Assembly (NCBI GenBank): GCA_963732415.1
Contig: CAVSZK010000016.1
Coordinates: 62,001-126,000, forward strand
Direction: 5' to 3'
Length of the DNA stretch: 64,000 nucleotides
Source of the DNA: RPQJ01 sp963732415
GTDB taxonomy: Bacteria; Pseudomonadota; Gammaproteobacteria; Steroidobacterales; Steroidobacteraceae
In this document: positions 1 through 11,471 of the stretch, piece by piece
How positions within the stretch are numbered: the first letter of the stretch is position 1
How the letters are laid out: each line of letters opens with the position of its first letter
Notes under the pieces: model-generated
What the model was told of the DNA's origin: nothing
Database searches by the model: none
Seen by the model: the letters and a program-made list of their open reading frames with translations, nothing else
Translations under genes and position numbers: made by a program

Positions 1-2155
<2,155 letters not shown>

Positions 2156-2283
2156 ATATAACCCCAATAGGTCTGGGGTCGATGGACCAAATAATTCTCG
2201 TCAGCTGATATCTCTCACGAATGCGACACGCTTTCGATTATCAAGTTGAAAAAACTTGATCCTCGGCGTCATACCCAATTCAT

Positions 2284-2301
2284 ATTGTTAAAGAGCAACG
2301 C
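2284..2301 (-). promoter_or_regulatory. boxA antitermination element ahead of 23S
   Basis: On the minus strand this reads TTGCTCTTTAACAATATG, matching the boxA consensus TGCTCTTTAACA. It sits in the 16S-23S spacer after tRNA-Ala, the usual place for the second boxA of an rRNA operon, where the Nus factors load to prevent early termination. Confidence 0.85.
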
Positions 2302-2387
2302 GCGGAGAAACTCCGCTGCGTGAGACCACGCATGCACCGCGTTTCAACGGCACATGAGTGGTATCGCGCACCTGGCGACACTGGATG

Positions 2388-2463
2388 TGGTGGAGCCAGC
2401 CGGGATCGAACCGGCGACCTCCTGCATGCAAAGCAGGCGCTCTCCCAGCTGAGCTATGGCCCC
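2388..2463 (-). tRNA. tRNA-Ala (anticodon TGC)
   Basis: A 76-nt cloverleaf on the minus strand with encoded CCA end. The acceptor begins GGGGCCA, the anticodon stem CCTGC/GCAGG encloses loop TTTGCAT, giving anticodon TGC, and the T arm carries GGTTCGATCC. It lies in the 16S-23S spacer between tRNA-Ile and 23S, the standard gammaproteobacterial layout. Confidence 0.98.
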
Positions 2464-2483
2464 AGCTCAGATCCACCGGGACA

Positions 2484-2560
2484 TGGTGGGTCTGGGAAGA
2501 TTCGAACTTCCGGCCTCGCCCTTATCAGGGGCGCGCTCTGACCAACTGAGCTACAGACCC
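2484..2560 (-). tRNA. tRNA-Ile (anticodon GAT)
   Basis: A 77-nt cloverleaf on the minus strand with encoded CCA end. The acceptor begins GGGTCTG, the anticodon loop is CTGATAA with anticodon GAT, and the T arm carries AGTTCGAATC. Only 20 nt separate it from tRNA-Ala; it directly follows the 16S 3' end. Confidence 0.98.
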
Positions 2561-2660
2561 GGGGTTCGAAGGCGGCCCCGCACTAGCATCCAGCATCACG
2601 GGCACCAAAACAGGTAACTTGAGTGGGAACTCGCGCAAGACGTCGCTCACGCTGTCTTTT

Positions 2661-4196
<1,536 letters not shown>

Positions 4197-4325
4197 AAGT
4201 CTTGCGACTTTTTGGTTCGGAGAGAATCCCAACTAGTTTTCAGTATTAACTGGCTAATTGGTACTCGGTCCGTGTTTGCGCTTGCAAACGACCGACGCGA
4301 GTCCCCACACAAATTACCTGTTTCG

Positions 4326-4339
4326 ATTTTTAAAGAGCA
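4326..4339 (-). promoter_or_regulatory. boxA-like element in the rRNA leader
   Basis: The minus strand reads CTGCTCTTTAAAAA, close to boxA TGCTCTTTAACA. It lies between the proximal promoter and the 16S start, as expected for the leader antitermination site. Confidence 0.7.
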
Positions 4340-4369
4340 GCCCCGGGCTTCCGCCGAGGCAGACCGCGA

Positions 4370-4397
4370 ATTATGCGGCATTCTGCAGTTCTGTCAA
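4370..4397 (-). promoter_or_regulatory. rRNA promoter P2 (proximal)
   Basis: On the minus strand TTGACA (4392-4397) is followed after 16 nt by CATAAT (4370-4375). The consensus -35 and near-consensus -10 lie about 170 nt upstream of the 16S 5' end, typical for the proximal promoter of an rRNA operon. Confidence 0.75.
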
Positions 4398-4476
4398 CAC
4401 CATCTGGCAGATATTTCTGCCGGGACGCCGTCCGACCCGACCACCGGAAGACCGGGGTCACTGCGGAAGGGCGCGC

Positions 4477-4504
4477 AGTATAGCGACGCATCGCGGCGCG
4501 TCAA
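4477..4504 (-). promoter_or_regulatory. rRNA promoter P1 (distal)
   Basis: On the minus strand TTGACG (4499-4504) and TATACT (4477-4482) are separated by 16 nt, followed by the GC-rich run GCGCGCCC that resembles the stringent discriminator of rRNA P1 promoters. It lies about 107 nt upstream of the second promoter, giving the tandem arrangement common for bacterial rRNA operons. Confidence 0.75.
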
Positions 4505-4575
4505 CAGTGGCGTCAAACTGCTATTTTTCCGGGAAAACTTGACAAGCAGAAACGCCGCGGAAAACAGCTGGAAAC

Positions 4576-4669
4576 AGGTGCCGGTGTTACGGTTTCGGTT
4601 GCGTGTTTGCAGAGGCAGCAAGCGCACGAATTCGGCTGGAGCGCAACCGAAACCGTAACACCGGCACCT
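4576..4669. repeat. Perfect 28-bp inverted repeat between tyrS and the rRNA promoters
   Basis: Arms at 4576-4603 and 4642-4669 are exact reverse complements over 28 bp, separated by 38 nt. The right arm starts 11 bp from the tyrS stop codon (4681). No poly-T tract follows either arm, so it is not a standard intrinsic terminator. The rest of the 484-bp gap between 16S and tyrS holds only the promoters and leader listed separately. Confidence 0.95.
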
Positions 4670-4680
4670 CCCTCCCTCTC

Positions 4681-5886
4681 CTAGCCCGCGAGGATGGTCA
4701 CGCGGGCGACGCGGCGCTTGCCGACCTGCATCACGTGCACCGCCCCGGCAACAAAGCGCAGCGAACCGTCCTCCACGCGGGCGCCGTCAACCTTCACCGC
4801 GCCCTGCTTCAGCTGGCGGAAGGCGTCGCTGGTGCTCGGCACCAGGCCCGCAGCCTTGAGCGCATTCGCGATCCCGATACCGTCGACACCCGCATGGAGC
4901 GTGATCTCGGCCACGTCCTCGGGCAGCGAGCCCTGCTGGAATCTCGCGATGAACGCATCCCTGGCGCGCGCGCCGCTGCCGGGCGCGTGGAAGCGGTCGA
5001 CGATCTCGATCCCGAGTTCGAACTTCACGTCGCGCGGATTGCGGCCTTCGGCCACCTCCACCTTGAGACGCTCGATGTCGGCCGTCGCGCGGAACGAGAG
5101 CAGGTCGAAGTAACGCCACATCAGGTCGTCGGACACCGACATCAGCTTGCCGAACATCTCGTCTGGCGCCTCGTCAATGCCGATGTAGTTGCCGAGTGAC
5201 TTCGACATCTTGTTGACGCCTTCGAGCCCCTCGAGCAGCGGCATCGTAATGACGACCTGCGGCTGCTGGCCATAGGACTCCTGCAGCTGTCGCCCGACCA
5301 GCAGGTTGAATTTCTGGTCGGTGCCACCGAGTTCCACGTCCGACTGCAGAGCAACGGAGTCGTAGCCCTGCACCAGTGGATAGAGGAACTCGTGGATCGC
5401 GATCGGCTGCCCGGAGCGGTATCGCTTGGAGAAGTCGTCGCGCTCGAGCATGCGCGCGACCGTGTGGCGCGCGGCGAGCTGGATCATGCCGGCCGCACCC
5501 ATCTTCTCCATCCAGCGCGAGTTGAAATCGATGCGCGTCAGCTTCGGATCCAGGATCTTGAAGATCTGAGCCTCGTAGGTCAGCGCATTCGCACGCACGT
5601 CTTCGGGCGTGAGCGCGGGACGCGTCGCATTGCGGCCGGTCGGGTCGCCTATCAGGCCGGTGAAGTCGCCGATCAGGAACGTCACTTCGTGGCCGAGGCG
5701 CTGGAACAGCGCCATCTTGTTTATCAGTACCGTGTGCCCGAGGTGCAGGTCGGGCGCCGTGGGATCGAATCCTGCCTTGATGCGCAGCGGCCGGCCGGAC
5801 CCGAGTTTCTTCTCGAGGTCGGATTCCAGCAGTATTTCCGCGGTTCCGCGGCGCAGTTCCGCAAGTTGTTCCTGTACGGGCAGCAT
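4681..5886 (-). CDS. tyrS: Tyrosyl-tRNA synthetase
   Basis: Class I aminoacyl-tRNA synthetase that charges tRNA-Tyr with tyrosine in the cytoplasm. The 401-residue product has the HIGH-type motif HLGH at residues 48-51 inside DPTAPDLHLGH, the class I loop KMSKS at 226-230, and a C-terminal S4-like RNA-binding region (about 335-400, TSDAFRQLKQGAVKVDG). The HLGH form and length fit the TyrZ/TyrS2-type enzyme of P. aeruginosa. That gene likewise sits between an rRNA operon and a divergent M23 peptidase gene, so the neighbourhood supports the call. It is transcribed toward the rRNA operon and separated from it by a large inverted repeat. Confidence 0.97.
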   Translation of the reverse strand: MLPVQEQLAELRRGTAEILLESDLEKKLGSGRPLRIKAGFDPTAPDLHLGHTVLINKMALFQRLGHEVTFLIGDFTGLIGDPTGRNATRPALTPEDVRANALTYEAQIFKILDPKLTRIDFNSRWMEKMGAAGMIQLAARHTVARMLERDDFSKRYRSGQPIAIHEFLYPLVQGYDSVALQSDVELGGTDQKFNLLVGRQLQESYGQQPQVVITMPLLEGLEGVNKMSKSLGNYIGIDEAPDEMFGKLMSVSDDLMWRYFDLLSFRATADIERLKVEVAEGRNPRDVKFELGIEIVDRFHAPGSGARARDAFIARFQQGSLPEDVAEITLHAGVDGIGIANALKAAGLVPSTSDAFRQLKQGAVKVDGARVEDGSLRFVAGAVHVMQVGKRRVARVTILAG

Positions 5887-6078
5887 CGGCTTCGATCACT
5901 CGGCGTGGGACGGCCGACGGACTGTAGGGGGTTCACACCGGGCAGGCAATCAGACGGCCCTCTCGAGATACCCGTCACAGTCCTGAAATAACCCTCGCAA
6001 CCGGCTGTTCCAGCTCGAAAAAAATGCAGCCCAGCGGTTGACTCGTGGCGACTGCGCAACTAACTTACCGCAACCTTC

Positions 6079-7425
6079 GTGCGGGGACCGACTTTGCAAT
6101 CGATCGACTTCTCCAACCGCGGCCCCGCCGTTTCGACCACGGCATCTGCACGGCGCCGAGCCCTGATTGCGGCGGGAATGAGCCTGCCGGCTCTGGCCGC
6201 TGCAATAGCGCTGGTGCAGCTCCGGACACCTGCAGCAGACGCCCCGGCACCGGTGGACCTTACGCAGCTCGCGGCCGTCACGACCGCACCGGCGGCGGAA
6301 GTTATCGACGAAGGACCCGACAGCGTCGAGATTACTGTGCAGCCCGATGACACACTCGACCAGATCTTCCGTTCCGTCGGCATCGACCTCGGTACGCTGG
6401 CGTCGCTGCGGACACGGCCAGAAGTGCGCAAGGCTCTCGACATCCTGCGCCCCGGCGACATCATCACGCTCACATACGCTGACGGCGTGCTGCAGTCGCT
6501 CAACCGGCAGATCAGCGACACGCTCACGCTGAAAGTCTCCAGGGCCGGCGACGAATACGCGGTAAATTACATTGAGAACCCGCTGGAGACCACGGTCGTC
6601 GGGCACCGTGCCCACATCGAATCGTCGCTGTTCGAGGCAGGCCAGAAGGCAGGCATTTCGTCGCGCACGATCATGACGCTCGCGAACCAGATCTTCGGTT
6701 TCGACATCGACTTCGCACTCGACATCCGCGAGGGCGATGAATTCAGCGTGCTCTATGAGCAGCAGTACCAGGACGGCCGCTACGTGAGCGACGGCCAGGT
6801 GCTGGCCGCGGAGTTCGTAAACAAGGGCAAGGCACACCGCGCCGTATGGTTCGAATCGAAGGACGGCGAAGTGAAGGGCTACTACACGCCGGAGGGCCGC
6901 GGCATGCGCAAGGCCTTCCTGCGCGCGCCGCTCGACTTTACGCGCATCAGCTCACGCTTCAACAGCAGTCGCAAGCACCCTGTCCTCGGGATCGTGCGCG
7001 CCCACAAGGGCACGGACTACGCAGCACCGACCGGCACGCCCATCTGGGCGGCGGGCAATGGCCGCGTGCAGTTCGCCGGCCGCAAGGGCGGCTACGGCAA
7101 CGTCGTGATCATCGATCACGGCAAGGGCATTTCGACGGTGTACGGGCACATGTCACGCTTCGGACGCTCGCTGCGCGTCGGTCGAACCGTCGGCCAGGGC
7201 GAGACGATCGGCTACGTCGGTATGACCGGGCTGGCGACCGGCCCGCACCTTCACTACGAGTACCGCGTTAAGGGTGTGCAGAAGAATCCGGCGACACTGC
7301 CAATGCCGACCACGGAGATCCCGTCGGGATACATGGCGGAGTTCAGGTCGCAGGCGGAAGTCGCCCTCGCCAAGCTGGACATCGCCGACCAGGACGTTCC
7401 CGACCAGCGTTTCGCGACGCGCTGA
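6079..7425 (+). CDS. M23-family murein endopeptidase (MepM-like)
   Basis: Predicted zinc peptidase that cuts peptide cross-links in peptidoglycan at the envelope. The 448-residue product has a basic N-terminus and one transmembrane segment (about 29-47), a LysM/OapA-like region (about 84-150), and a C-terminal LytM domain with zinc ligands H309 and D313 in HKGTD and H390/H392 in HLH; H357 of GHMSR is the usual second catalytic histidine. The frame opens with GTG at 6079; TTG at 6094 is an alternative and no strong ribosome site decides. It is divergent from tyrS and convergent with erpA, as in Pseudomonas, but the anmK gene normally following it is missing. Confidence 0.92.
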   Translation: MRGPTLQSIDFSNRGPAVSTTASARRRALIAAGMSLPALAAAIALVQLRTPAADAPAPVDLTQLAAVTTAPAAEVIDEGPDSVEITVQPDDTLDQIFRSVGIDLGTLASLRTRPEVRKALDILRPGDIITLTYADGVLQSLNRQISDTLTLKVSRAGDEYAVNYIENPLETTVVGHRAHIESSLFEAGQKAGISSRTIMTLANQIFGFDIDFALDIREGDEFSVLYEQQYQDGRYVSDGQVLAAEFVNKGKAHRAVWFESKDGEVKGYYTPEGRGMRKAFLRAPLDFTRISSRFNSSRKHPVLGIVRAHKGTDYAAPTGTPIWAAGNGRVQFAGRKGGYGNVVIIDHGKGISTVYGHMSRFGRSLRVGRTVGQGETIGYVGMTGLATGPHLHYEYRVKGVQKNPATLPMPTTEIPSGYMAEFRSQAEVALAKLDIADQDVPDQRFATR

Positions 7426-7490
7426 CCCGGATCTGGTAGGTCTGCTGCCCGGGGTCGGGCCAGCCGTGCCCCCCCCTTGTCAGGCCCCCT

Positions 7491-7856
7491 TCAGGCCGAG
7501 AACGACGACCCGCAGCCGCAGGTGGTGGTTGCGTTCGGGTTGCGGATCACGAACTGCGCGCCTTCGAGATCTTCCTTGTAGTCGATCTCGGCGCCAGTGA
7601 GGTACTGGAAACTCATCGGATCGATGAGCAGCTTGACGCCCTGGTTCTCGACGCAGGTGTCGCCCTCTTCCTCGTTCTCGTCGAACGTGAAACCGTACTG
7701 GAAACCCGAACACCCTCCGCCGGACACGAAGACCCGGAGCTTCAGGTTGGGATTGCCTTCCTCGCGGATCAGCTCGCTGACCTTGACGGCCGCCGAGTCC
7801 GTGAAGACCAGCAGCGGCTCGGCCGCGGCGTCGATCGACTCCTGCATCTCGCTCAT
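7491..7856 (-). CDS. erpA: Iron-sulfur cluster insertion protein ErpA
   Basis: A-type carrier that delivers Fe-S clusters to apo-enzymes, including isoprenoid-synthesis enzymes in gammaproteobacteria. The 121-residue product has the three conserved cluster cysteines C49 (SGGGCSG), C113 and C115 (TTCGCGSSFS). ATG at 7856 gives the usual family length; an in-frame ATG at 7847 and an upstream extension to 7910 are possible but look unconserved. The last gene of a short minus-strand run, it converges on the M23 peptidase gene across 65 bp. Confidence 0.95.
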   Translation of the reverse strand: MSEMQESIDAAAEPLLVFTDSAAVKVSELIREEGNPNLKLRVFVSGGGCSGFQYGFTFDENEEEGDTCVENQGVKLLIDPMSFQYLTGAEIDYKEDLEGAQFVIRNPNATTTCGCGSSFSA

Positions 7857-7923
7857 GGTCGGCTGCACTCCGGGTGCTTCCTCTGGTTGCACGGCCTTTG
7901 ATATTAGCATCCCCGGCCGCGAC

Positions 7924-8715
7924 TCACCGAGAGCTGCCGCGGGGCGGGTCGGAGGGCGGAACCTCCTCGGCGCTGGCCAGATTGGTCACTTTCCACGGAA
8001 ATGACTGCTGCAGCGGCGTGGCGAGGCGCTTGGACCGCACGCTCACCTCGACTTCGTACGGCTGGAAGTCTTCGGGCAGGATCACGGCCTTCTGGATCGT
8101 CTGGAAATAGCGGAACGAGAACGGCAACTGCGCGTCCTTTCGCCCGAGCAGCTGCCCGATCGTATGCTTCGCCGGACTGGTGCCGTCCATCCCCTGGATT
8201 ACGACCTGCACCAGGCCCGACACGTTGCTGTCCTGTCGCATCGCCTGGATGAGGGTCAGTTCGATCACGAACTCGCGCTGCTGCGTGCCCGGCCTCACCG
8301 CAAAACGCTGGACGCGCAGGCCCTGGACGCCATCGGCAGGTGACACGATGCTGCGGTAAAATGCCAGGTCATCCCCCTGGCGCGCGAGCCTGGACTGCAG
8401 GTCACCGAGCGTGCGCTCGACCTGTCCATACGCCTCTCGATCGAGGCGTCGCGACATCTCGAGTTCAGCAACCTGGGTATTGAGCCTGGTAATTTCCGAC
8501 TGTAGCCGGACGACCTCGGCTTCCAGGGCGCGACGCTCGCCAGCGCTGGCGGCCGCGTCATGGCCCGCCCCGAGCTGCCCCTGCCGGTGGCCCAGCCAGA
8601 ACGCTGCCGCGAGCACGACCAGCGACCCCGCGATCCAGGGCAGGCGCCAATTCCAGCGCGGAGTCCCGCGCGATCCCGCCGGTGGCGAAGGCCCTACGGC
8701 CGGGTCGACCGCCAC
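7924..8715 (-). CDS. Coiled-coil membrane protein, DUF6776-like
   Basis: Unknown function. The 263-residue product has one N-terminal transmembrane helix (LPWIAGSLVVLAAAFWLGH), a coiled coil (about 65-125, rich in Glu, Leu and Arg heptads) and a C-terminal beta-rich domain (about 130-235). The start chosen is GTG at 8715, which overlaps the rppH stop as TAGTG and implies translational coupling; the frame stays open further upstream but would overlap rppH. A gene of this type next to erpA is also found in pseudomonads. Confidence 0.75.
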   Translation of the reverse strand: MAVDPAVGPSPPAGSRGTPRWNWRLPWIAGSLVVLAAAFWLGHRQGQLGAGHDAAASAGERRALEAEVVRLQSEITRLNTQVAELEMSRRLDREAYGQVERTLGDLQSRLARQGDDLAFYRSIVSPADGVQGLRVQRFAVRPGTQQREFVIELTLIQAMRQDSNVSGLVQVVIQGMDGTSPAKHTIGQLLGRKDAQLPFSFRYFQTIQKAVILPEDFQPYEVEVSVRSKRLATPLQQSFPWKVTNLASAEEVPPSDPPRGSSR

Positions 8716-9326
8716 TACTCGGTAGCCCCTTCGGGCTCCCGCGTGGCCGCCCGACGTTCGCCGCCAGTGGCACGCCGTGCCCTGGACACCGCAGGGCTGC
8801 GAAACAGGTCGGCGGACCACCAGTCGGGATGCGGAGGCGGGCCACCCGGAAACGCGGTGCCCGCGAGTTCGCGCAGCGCTCGTGCATACACCAGCCGCTT
8901 GAAGTAGATGACTTCACGCACCGGGGTCCAGTAGTCGACCCAGCGCCAGCCGTCGAATTCCGGCTTCGGGGTGACGTCGAAACGGACCCGGTCCTCGTCG
9001 GCCACCATGCGCAGCAGGAACCAGCGCTGTTTCTGGCCGATGCACAGCGGCCGCGACCGATGCCGGACGTAACGGCTAGGCAGCCGGTAGCGCAGCCACT
9101 GCCGTGTACCTGCCACCACTTCGACGTCGTCCGGGCCGAGGCCGACCTCCTCGTGCAACTCGCGGAACATCGCATCTTCCGGCGATTCGTTCCGCTGCAC
9201 GCCGCCCTGCGGAAACTGCCAGCCCCGGCCGTCGCTGCGGCTGCACAGGACAACCTCGCCGCTGTCGCGGATCAGCACGATCCCGACATTGGCACGAAAT
9301 CCCTGGGTGTCGATGAAATCAGCCAT
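8715..9326 (-). CDS. rppH: RNA pyrophosphohydrolase (Nudix)
   Basis: Nudix hydrolase that removes pyrophosphate from 5' triphosphorylated RNA, starting 5'-end-dependent mRNA decay. The 203-residue product begins MADFIDTQGFRANVGIVL, close to the RppH family N-terminus, and has a complete Nudix box at 41-63 (GG...E...REL.EE.GL). ATG at 9326 is preferred over the longer frame beginning at 9362. The C-terminal tail after about residue 165 is Arg/Ala-rich and longer than the E. coli enzyme. The gene is divergent from btuC and coupled to the DUF6776-like gene. Confidence 0.93.
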   Translation of the reverse strand: MADFIDTQGFRANVGIVLIRDSGEVVLCSRSDGRGWQFPQGGVQRNESPEDAMFRELHEEVGLGPDDVEVVAGTRQWLRYRLPSRYVRHRSRPLCIGQKQRWFLLRMVADEDRVRFDVTPKPEFDGWRWVDYWTPVREVIYFKRLVYARALRELAGTAFPGGPPPHPDWWSADLFRSPAVSRARRATGGERRAATREPEGATE

Positions 9327-9458
9327 TGGACCGTAAGTTACAGACTTTGCAGTGCTTTTCAAAATATTCGGCCGCGACCCTGGCTATCGCCACGGGCCAG
9401 GTGTCTTGTAGCCGACAGTGCCGCAACCTACCCTTGCCGGGCCCCGGACCGGACTCGC

Positions 9459-10442
9459 ATGAACCACCGCCTTCCCCTGCCTGCTGCCCTGTTGCTGCTC
9501 GCCGCGCTCGCCACGGCCCTGCTGGGCCTGTCGCTGGCCGTAGGCAGCTTCAGGCTTACACCGCTGCAGGTACTGGAGGCGCTGGGTTCCGGGACACCCA
9601 CGCTCGCTCGCGACATCGTCCTCGAGCTGCGACTGCCGAGGGCGATGGCGGCAATGGCCGTCGGTGGGCTGCTCGCGCTGTCCGGCGCGCTGCTGCAGGT
9701 GCTGCTGCGCAACCCGCTCGCGGATCCCTACGTGCTTGGGATCTCCGGCGGCGCCTCGGTATTCGCGCTACTCGCGATCATGGTCGGCCTGCCGGTCGCG
9801 GGCGTGGGTGGAGCAGCCGCGCTGGGCGCCTTCGCCACGTGCCTGCTGGTATTCGCGCTCGCGCAGGGCCGCGGCGGATGGACCGCGACGCGGTTGCTGC
9901 TCACCGGGATCGTGGTCGCTGCCGGAACCGGATCCGTCGTGAGCCTGCTGCTGGCCACCAGCGACGATGCCGACCTGCGAGGCATGGTGTTCTGGCTGCT
10001 CGGTGACCTGTCGCGGGCGCAAGGCTGGCCGTGGCTGCTGGCGCTGCTCGGAATCGCGGCGGTCGGCGGCGTGGCCCTGGGTCGTCACCTGAACGTCATG
10101 GCTCGCGGCTACACGCAGGCTGCCAGCGTAGGGCTCGACGTGCGTCGTTTCCAGGTGCTGCTTTTCATATTGAGTTCGCTGTTGACCGGTGTCGCGGTAA
10201 GCACGGCCGGCAGCATCGGCTTCGTCGGACTCGTGACACCGCACCTGGTGCGGCTGATGCTCGGCAGCGACAATCGCGTGGTGCTGCCGGTCTCGGCGCT
10301 GCTCGGCGGCATCCTGCTGATGGCCGCCGACCTGGCCTCGCGCGTGCTGATCGCGCCACGCCAACTGCCGGTGGGCGCGCTGACGGCGATCGTCGGTGTC
10401 CCGGTCTTCCTGCTGCTGATGTCCCGGCAACGACACGCCTAG
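9459..10442 (+). CDS. btuC: Vitamin B12 ABC transporter permease (FecCD family)
   Basis: Inner-membrane permease of a FecCD-type importer, 327 residues with about nine or ten hydrophobic helices. Family blocks seen are RLPRAMAAMAVGGLLALSGALLQ, LADPYVLGISGGAS, GSIGFVGLVTPHLVRLMLG and RQLPVGALTAIVGVPVFLLL. FecCD proteins also import ferric siderophores and haem; cobalamin is preferred because btuD, btuB, btuF and a cobalamin adenosyltransferase all occur in this window. The ATG at 9459 starts a normal family N-terminus; the open frame upstream overlaps rppH and is spurious. It stands alone on this strand, 3.7 kb from the ATPase gene. Confidence 0.85.
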   Translation: MNHRLPLPAALLLLAALATALLGLSLAVGSFRLTPLQVLEALGSGTPTLARDIVLELRLPRAMAAMAVGGLLALSGALLQVLLRNPLADPYVLGISGGASVFALLAIMVGLPVAGVGGAAALGAFATCLLVFALAQGRGGWTATRLLLTGIVVAAGTGSVVSLLLATSDDADLRGMVFWLLGDLSRAQGWPWLLALLGIAAVGGVALGRHLNVMARGYTQAASVGLDVRRFQVLLFILSSLLTGVAVSTAGSIGFVGLVTPHLVRLMLGSDNRVVLPVSALLGGILLMAADLASRVLIAPRQLPVGALTAIVGVPVFLLLMSRQRHA

Positions 10443-10451
10443 GCGCGGATT

Positions 10452-11471
10452 CTAGGGAGCGATCTCGTACGCTCCGCCGCCTCGCTCCTTCGCCCGGTGC
10501 AGGGCGGCGATCGCGTTCGCTACCAGCTGGTCGGCCAGTGCCTTGCGATCCGCGCTGCGCGCAGGCTCCATCGATGCGATGCCCATCGATACCGTGAGCG
10601 GCCGCTCTACGCCATCGCCGAGACCTACCGGACTGCGCGACACGGAGGCGAGGATTCGCCTGGCAAGCGGCACCGCCTGCGGCCCGTCGGTGGACGGCAG
10701 CACGACGCCGAACTCGTCGCTGCCGATGCGGGCGGCTGCGTCGCTGGCACGCACCTGCGACTCAATGCGCCCGGCGATCTCCCGCAGCGCCAGGTCGCCG
10801 GCCGGTTGCCCGTGGCGGTCATTGACCTGCTGCAGGCGATCGACATCGACCACCAGGCAGGAGACGCTTCCGCCATAGCGCTGGCAGCGGGCAACCTCCT
10901 CGCGCAGTCGCGCCTGCAGGTAACGCGCGGAGTTCCAGCCCGTGAGCGGATCGGCGAAGCTGCCGCGCAGCAGCCGCGCGCGATCGATGAGCCTGTCTAC
11001 GCTCGCCGAAAGCACGATCGCGACGTGGCCGAGCAGTTCCGCGTCGGCCAGCGCGAGGTCCGGGGCGGTGCCGCGCGAACCGACACTGTAGGTCCCGACC
11101 AGCCGTCCACCACGCCGCAAAGGCAACATCAAAAGGTGTGTCAGGCCCAGCGACGATCGAAACAGCAGCCCGTGGTCGGCGGCACGATATTCACCACTCC
11201 AAGGTACGTGCAGCGCGCCGATCTGTGGCGCGCGACCCTCGAGGCTGTCCACGAAGGTCACGGGCAGCGCGGACTCCGGCGACGACCCCTCGCCGGCCGT
11301 CAGGTGGCGCAGTTCGTCGGTCGGATCCGCGAGGATCAGCGACACGCCCATGAAATCCTGCGGTGCACCAGGCGGACCCGCGGCCGCCTCGAGCCAATCC
11401 ACAAACGAATCGGCCATCAGCAGCGCGCGCTCCCAGTCCAGCACCAACTGCATGAGCTGCTGCGACTTCAC
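10452..11471 (-). CDS. GAF-GGDEF protein with GSDEF signature
   Basis: Predicted diguanylate cyclase-family protein, 339 residues, cytoplasmic. An N-terminal GAF-like sensor region (about 20-160) is followed by a GGDEF domain (about 170-335) with the DxD metal motif in VVDVDRLQQVND. The signature loop near residue 250 reads GSDEF, so the second glycine of the GTP-binding GGDEF turn is serine. Activity may be reduced or lost; this cannot be settled from sequence. The start ATG overlaps the tyrA stop by 4 nt, indicating co-translation with tyrA. The gene ends 9 bp from convergent btuC. Confidence 0.85.
   Translation of the reverse strand: MKSQQLMQLVLDWERALLMADSFVDWLEAAAGPPGAPQDFMGVSLILADPTDELRHLTAGEGSSPESALPVTFVDSLEGRAPQIGALHVPWSGEYRAADHGLLFRSSLGLTHLLMLPLRRGGRLVGTYSVGSRGTAPDLALADAELLGHVAIVLSASVDRLIDRARLLRGSFADPLTGWNSARYLQARLREEVARCQRYGGSVSCLVVDVDRLQQVNDRHGQPAGDLALREIAGRIESQVRASDAAARIGSDEFGVVLPSTDGPQAVPLARRILASVSRSPVGLGDGVERPLTVSMGIASMEPARSADRKALADQLVANAIAALHRAKERGGGAYEIAP

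Noticed and set aside
4576..4669. Intrinsic terminator for tyrS
   Set aside because: The stem is far longer than normal, the loop is 38 nt and no T tract follows, so it was listed as a repeat instead.
8682..9458. N-terminal extension of the btuC frame
   Set aside because: The extension is antisense to rppH; btuC homologues start at the hydrophobic segment after ATG 9459.
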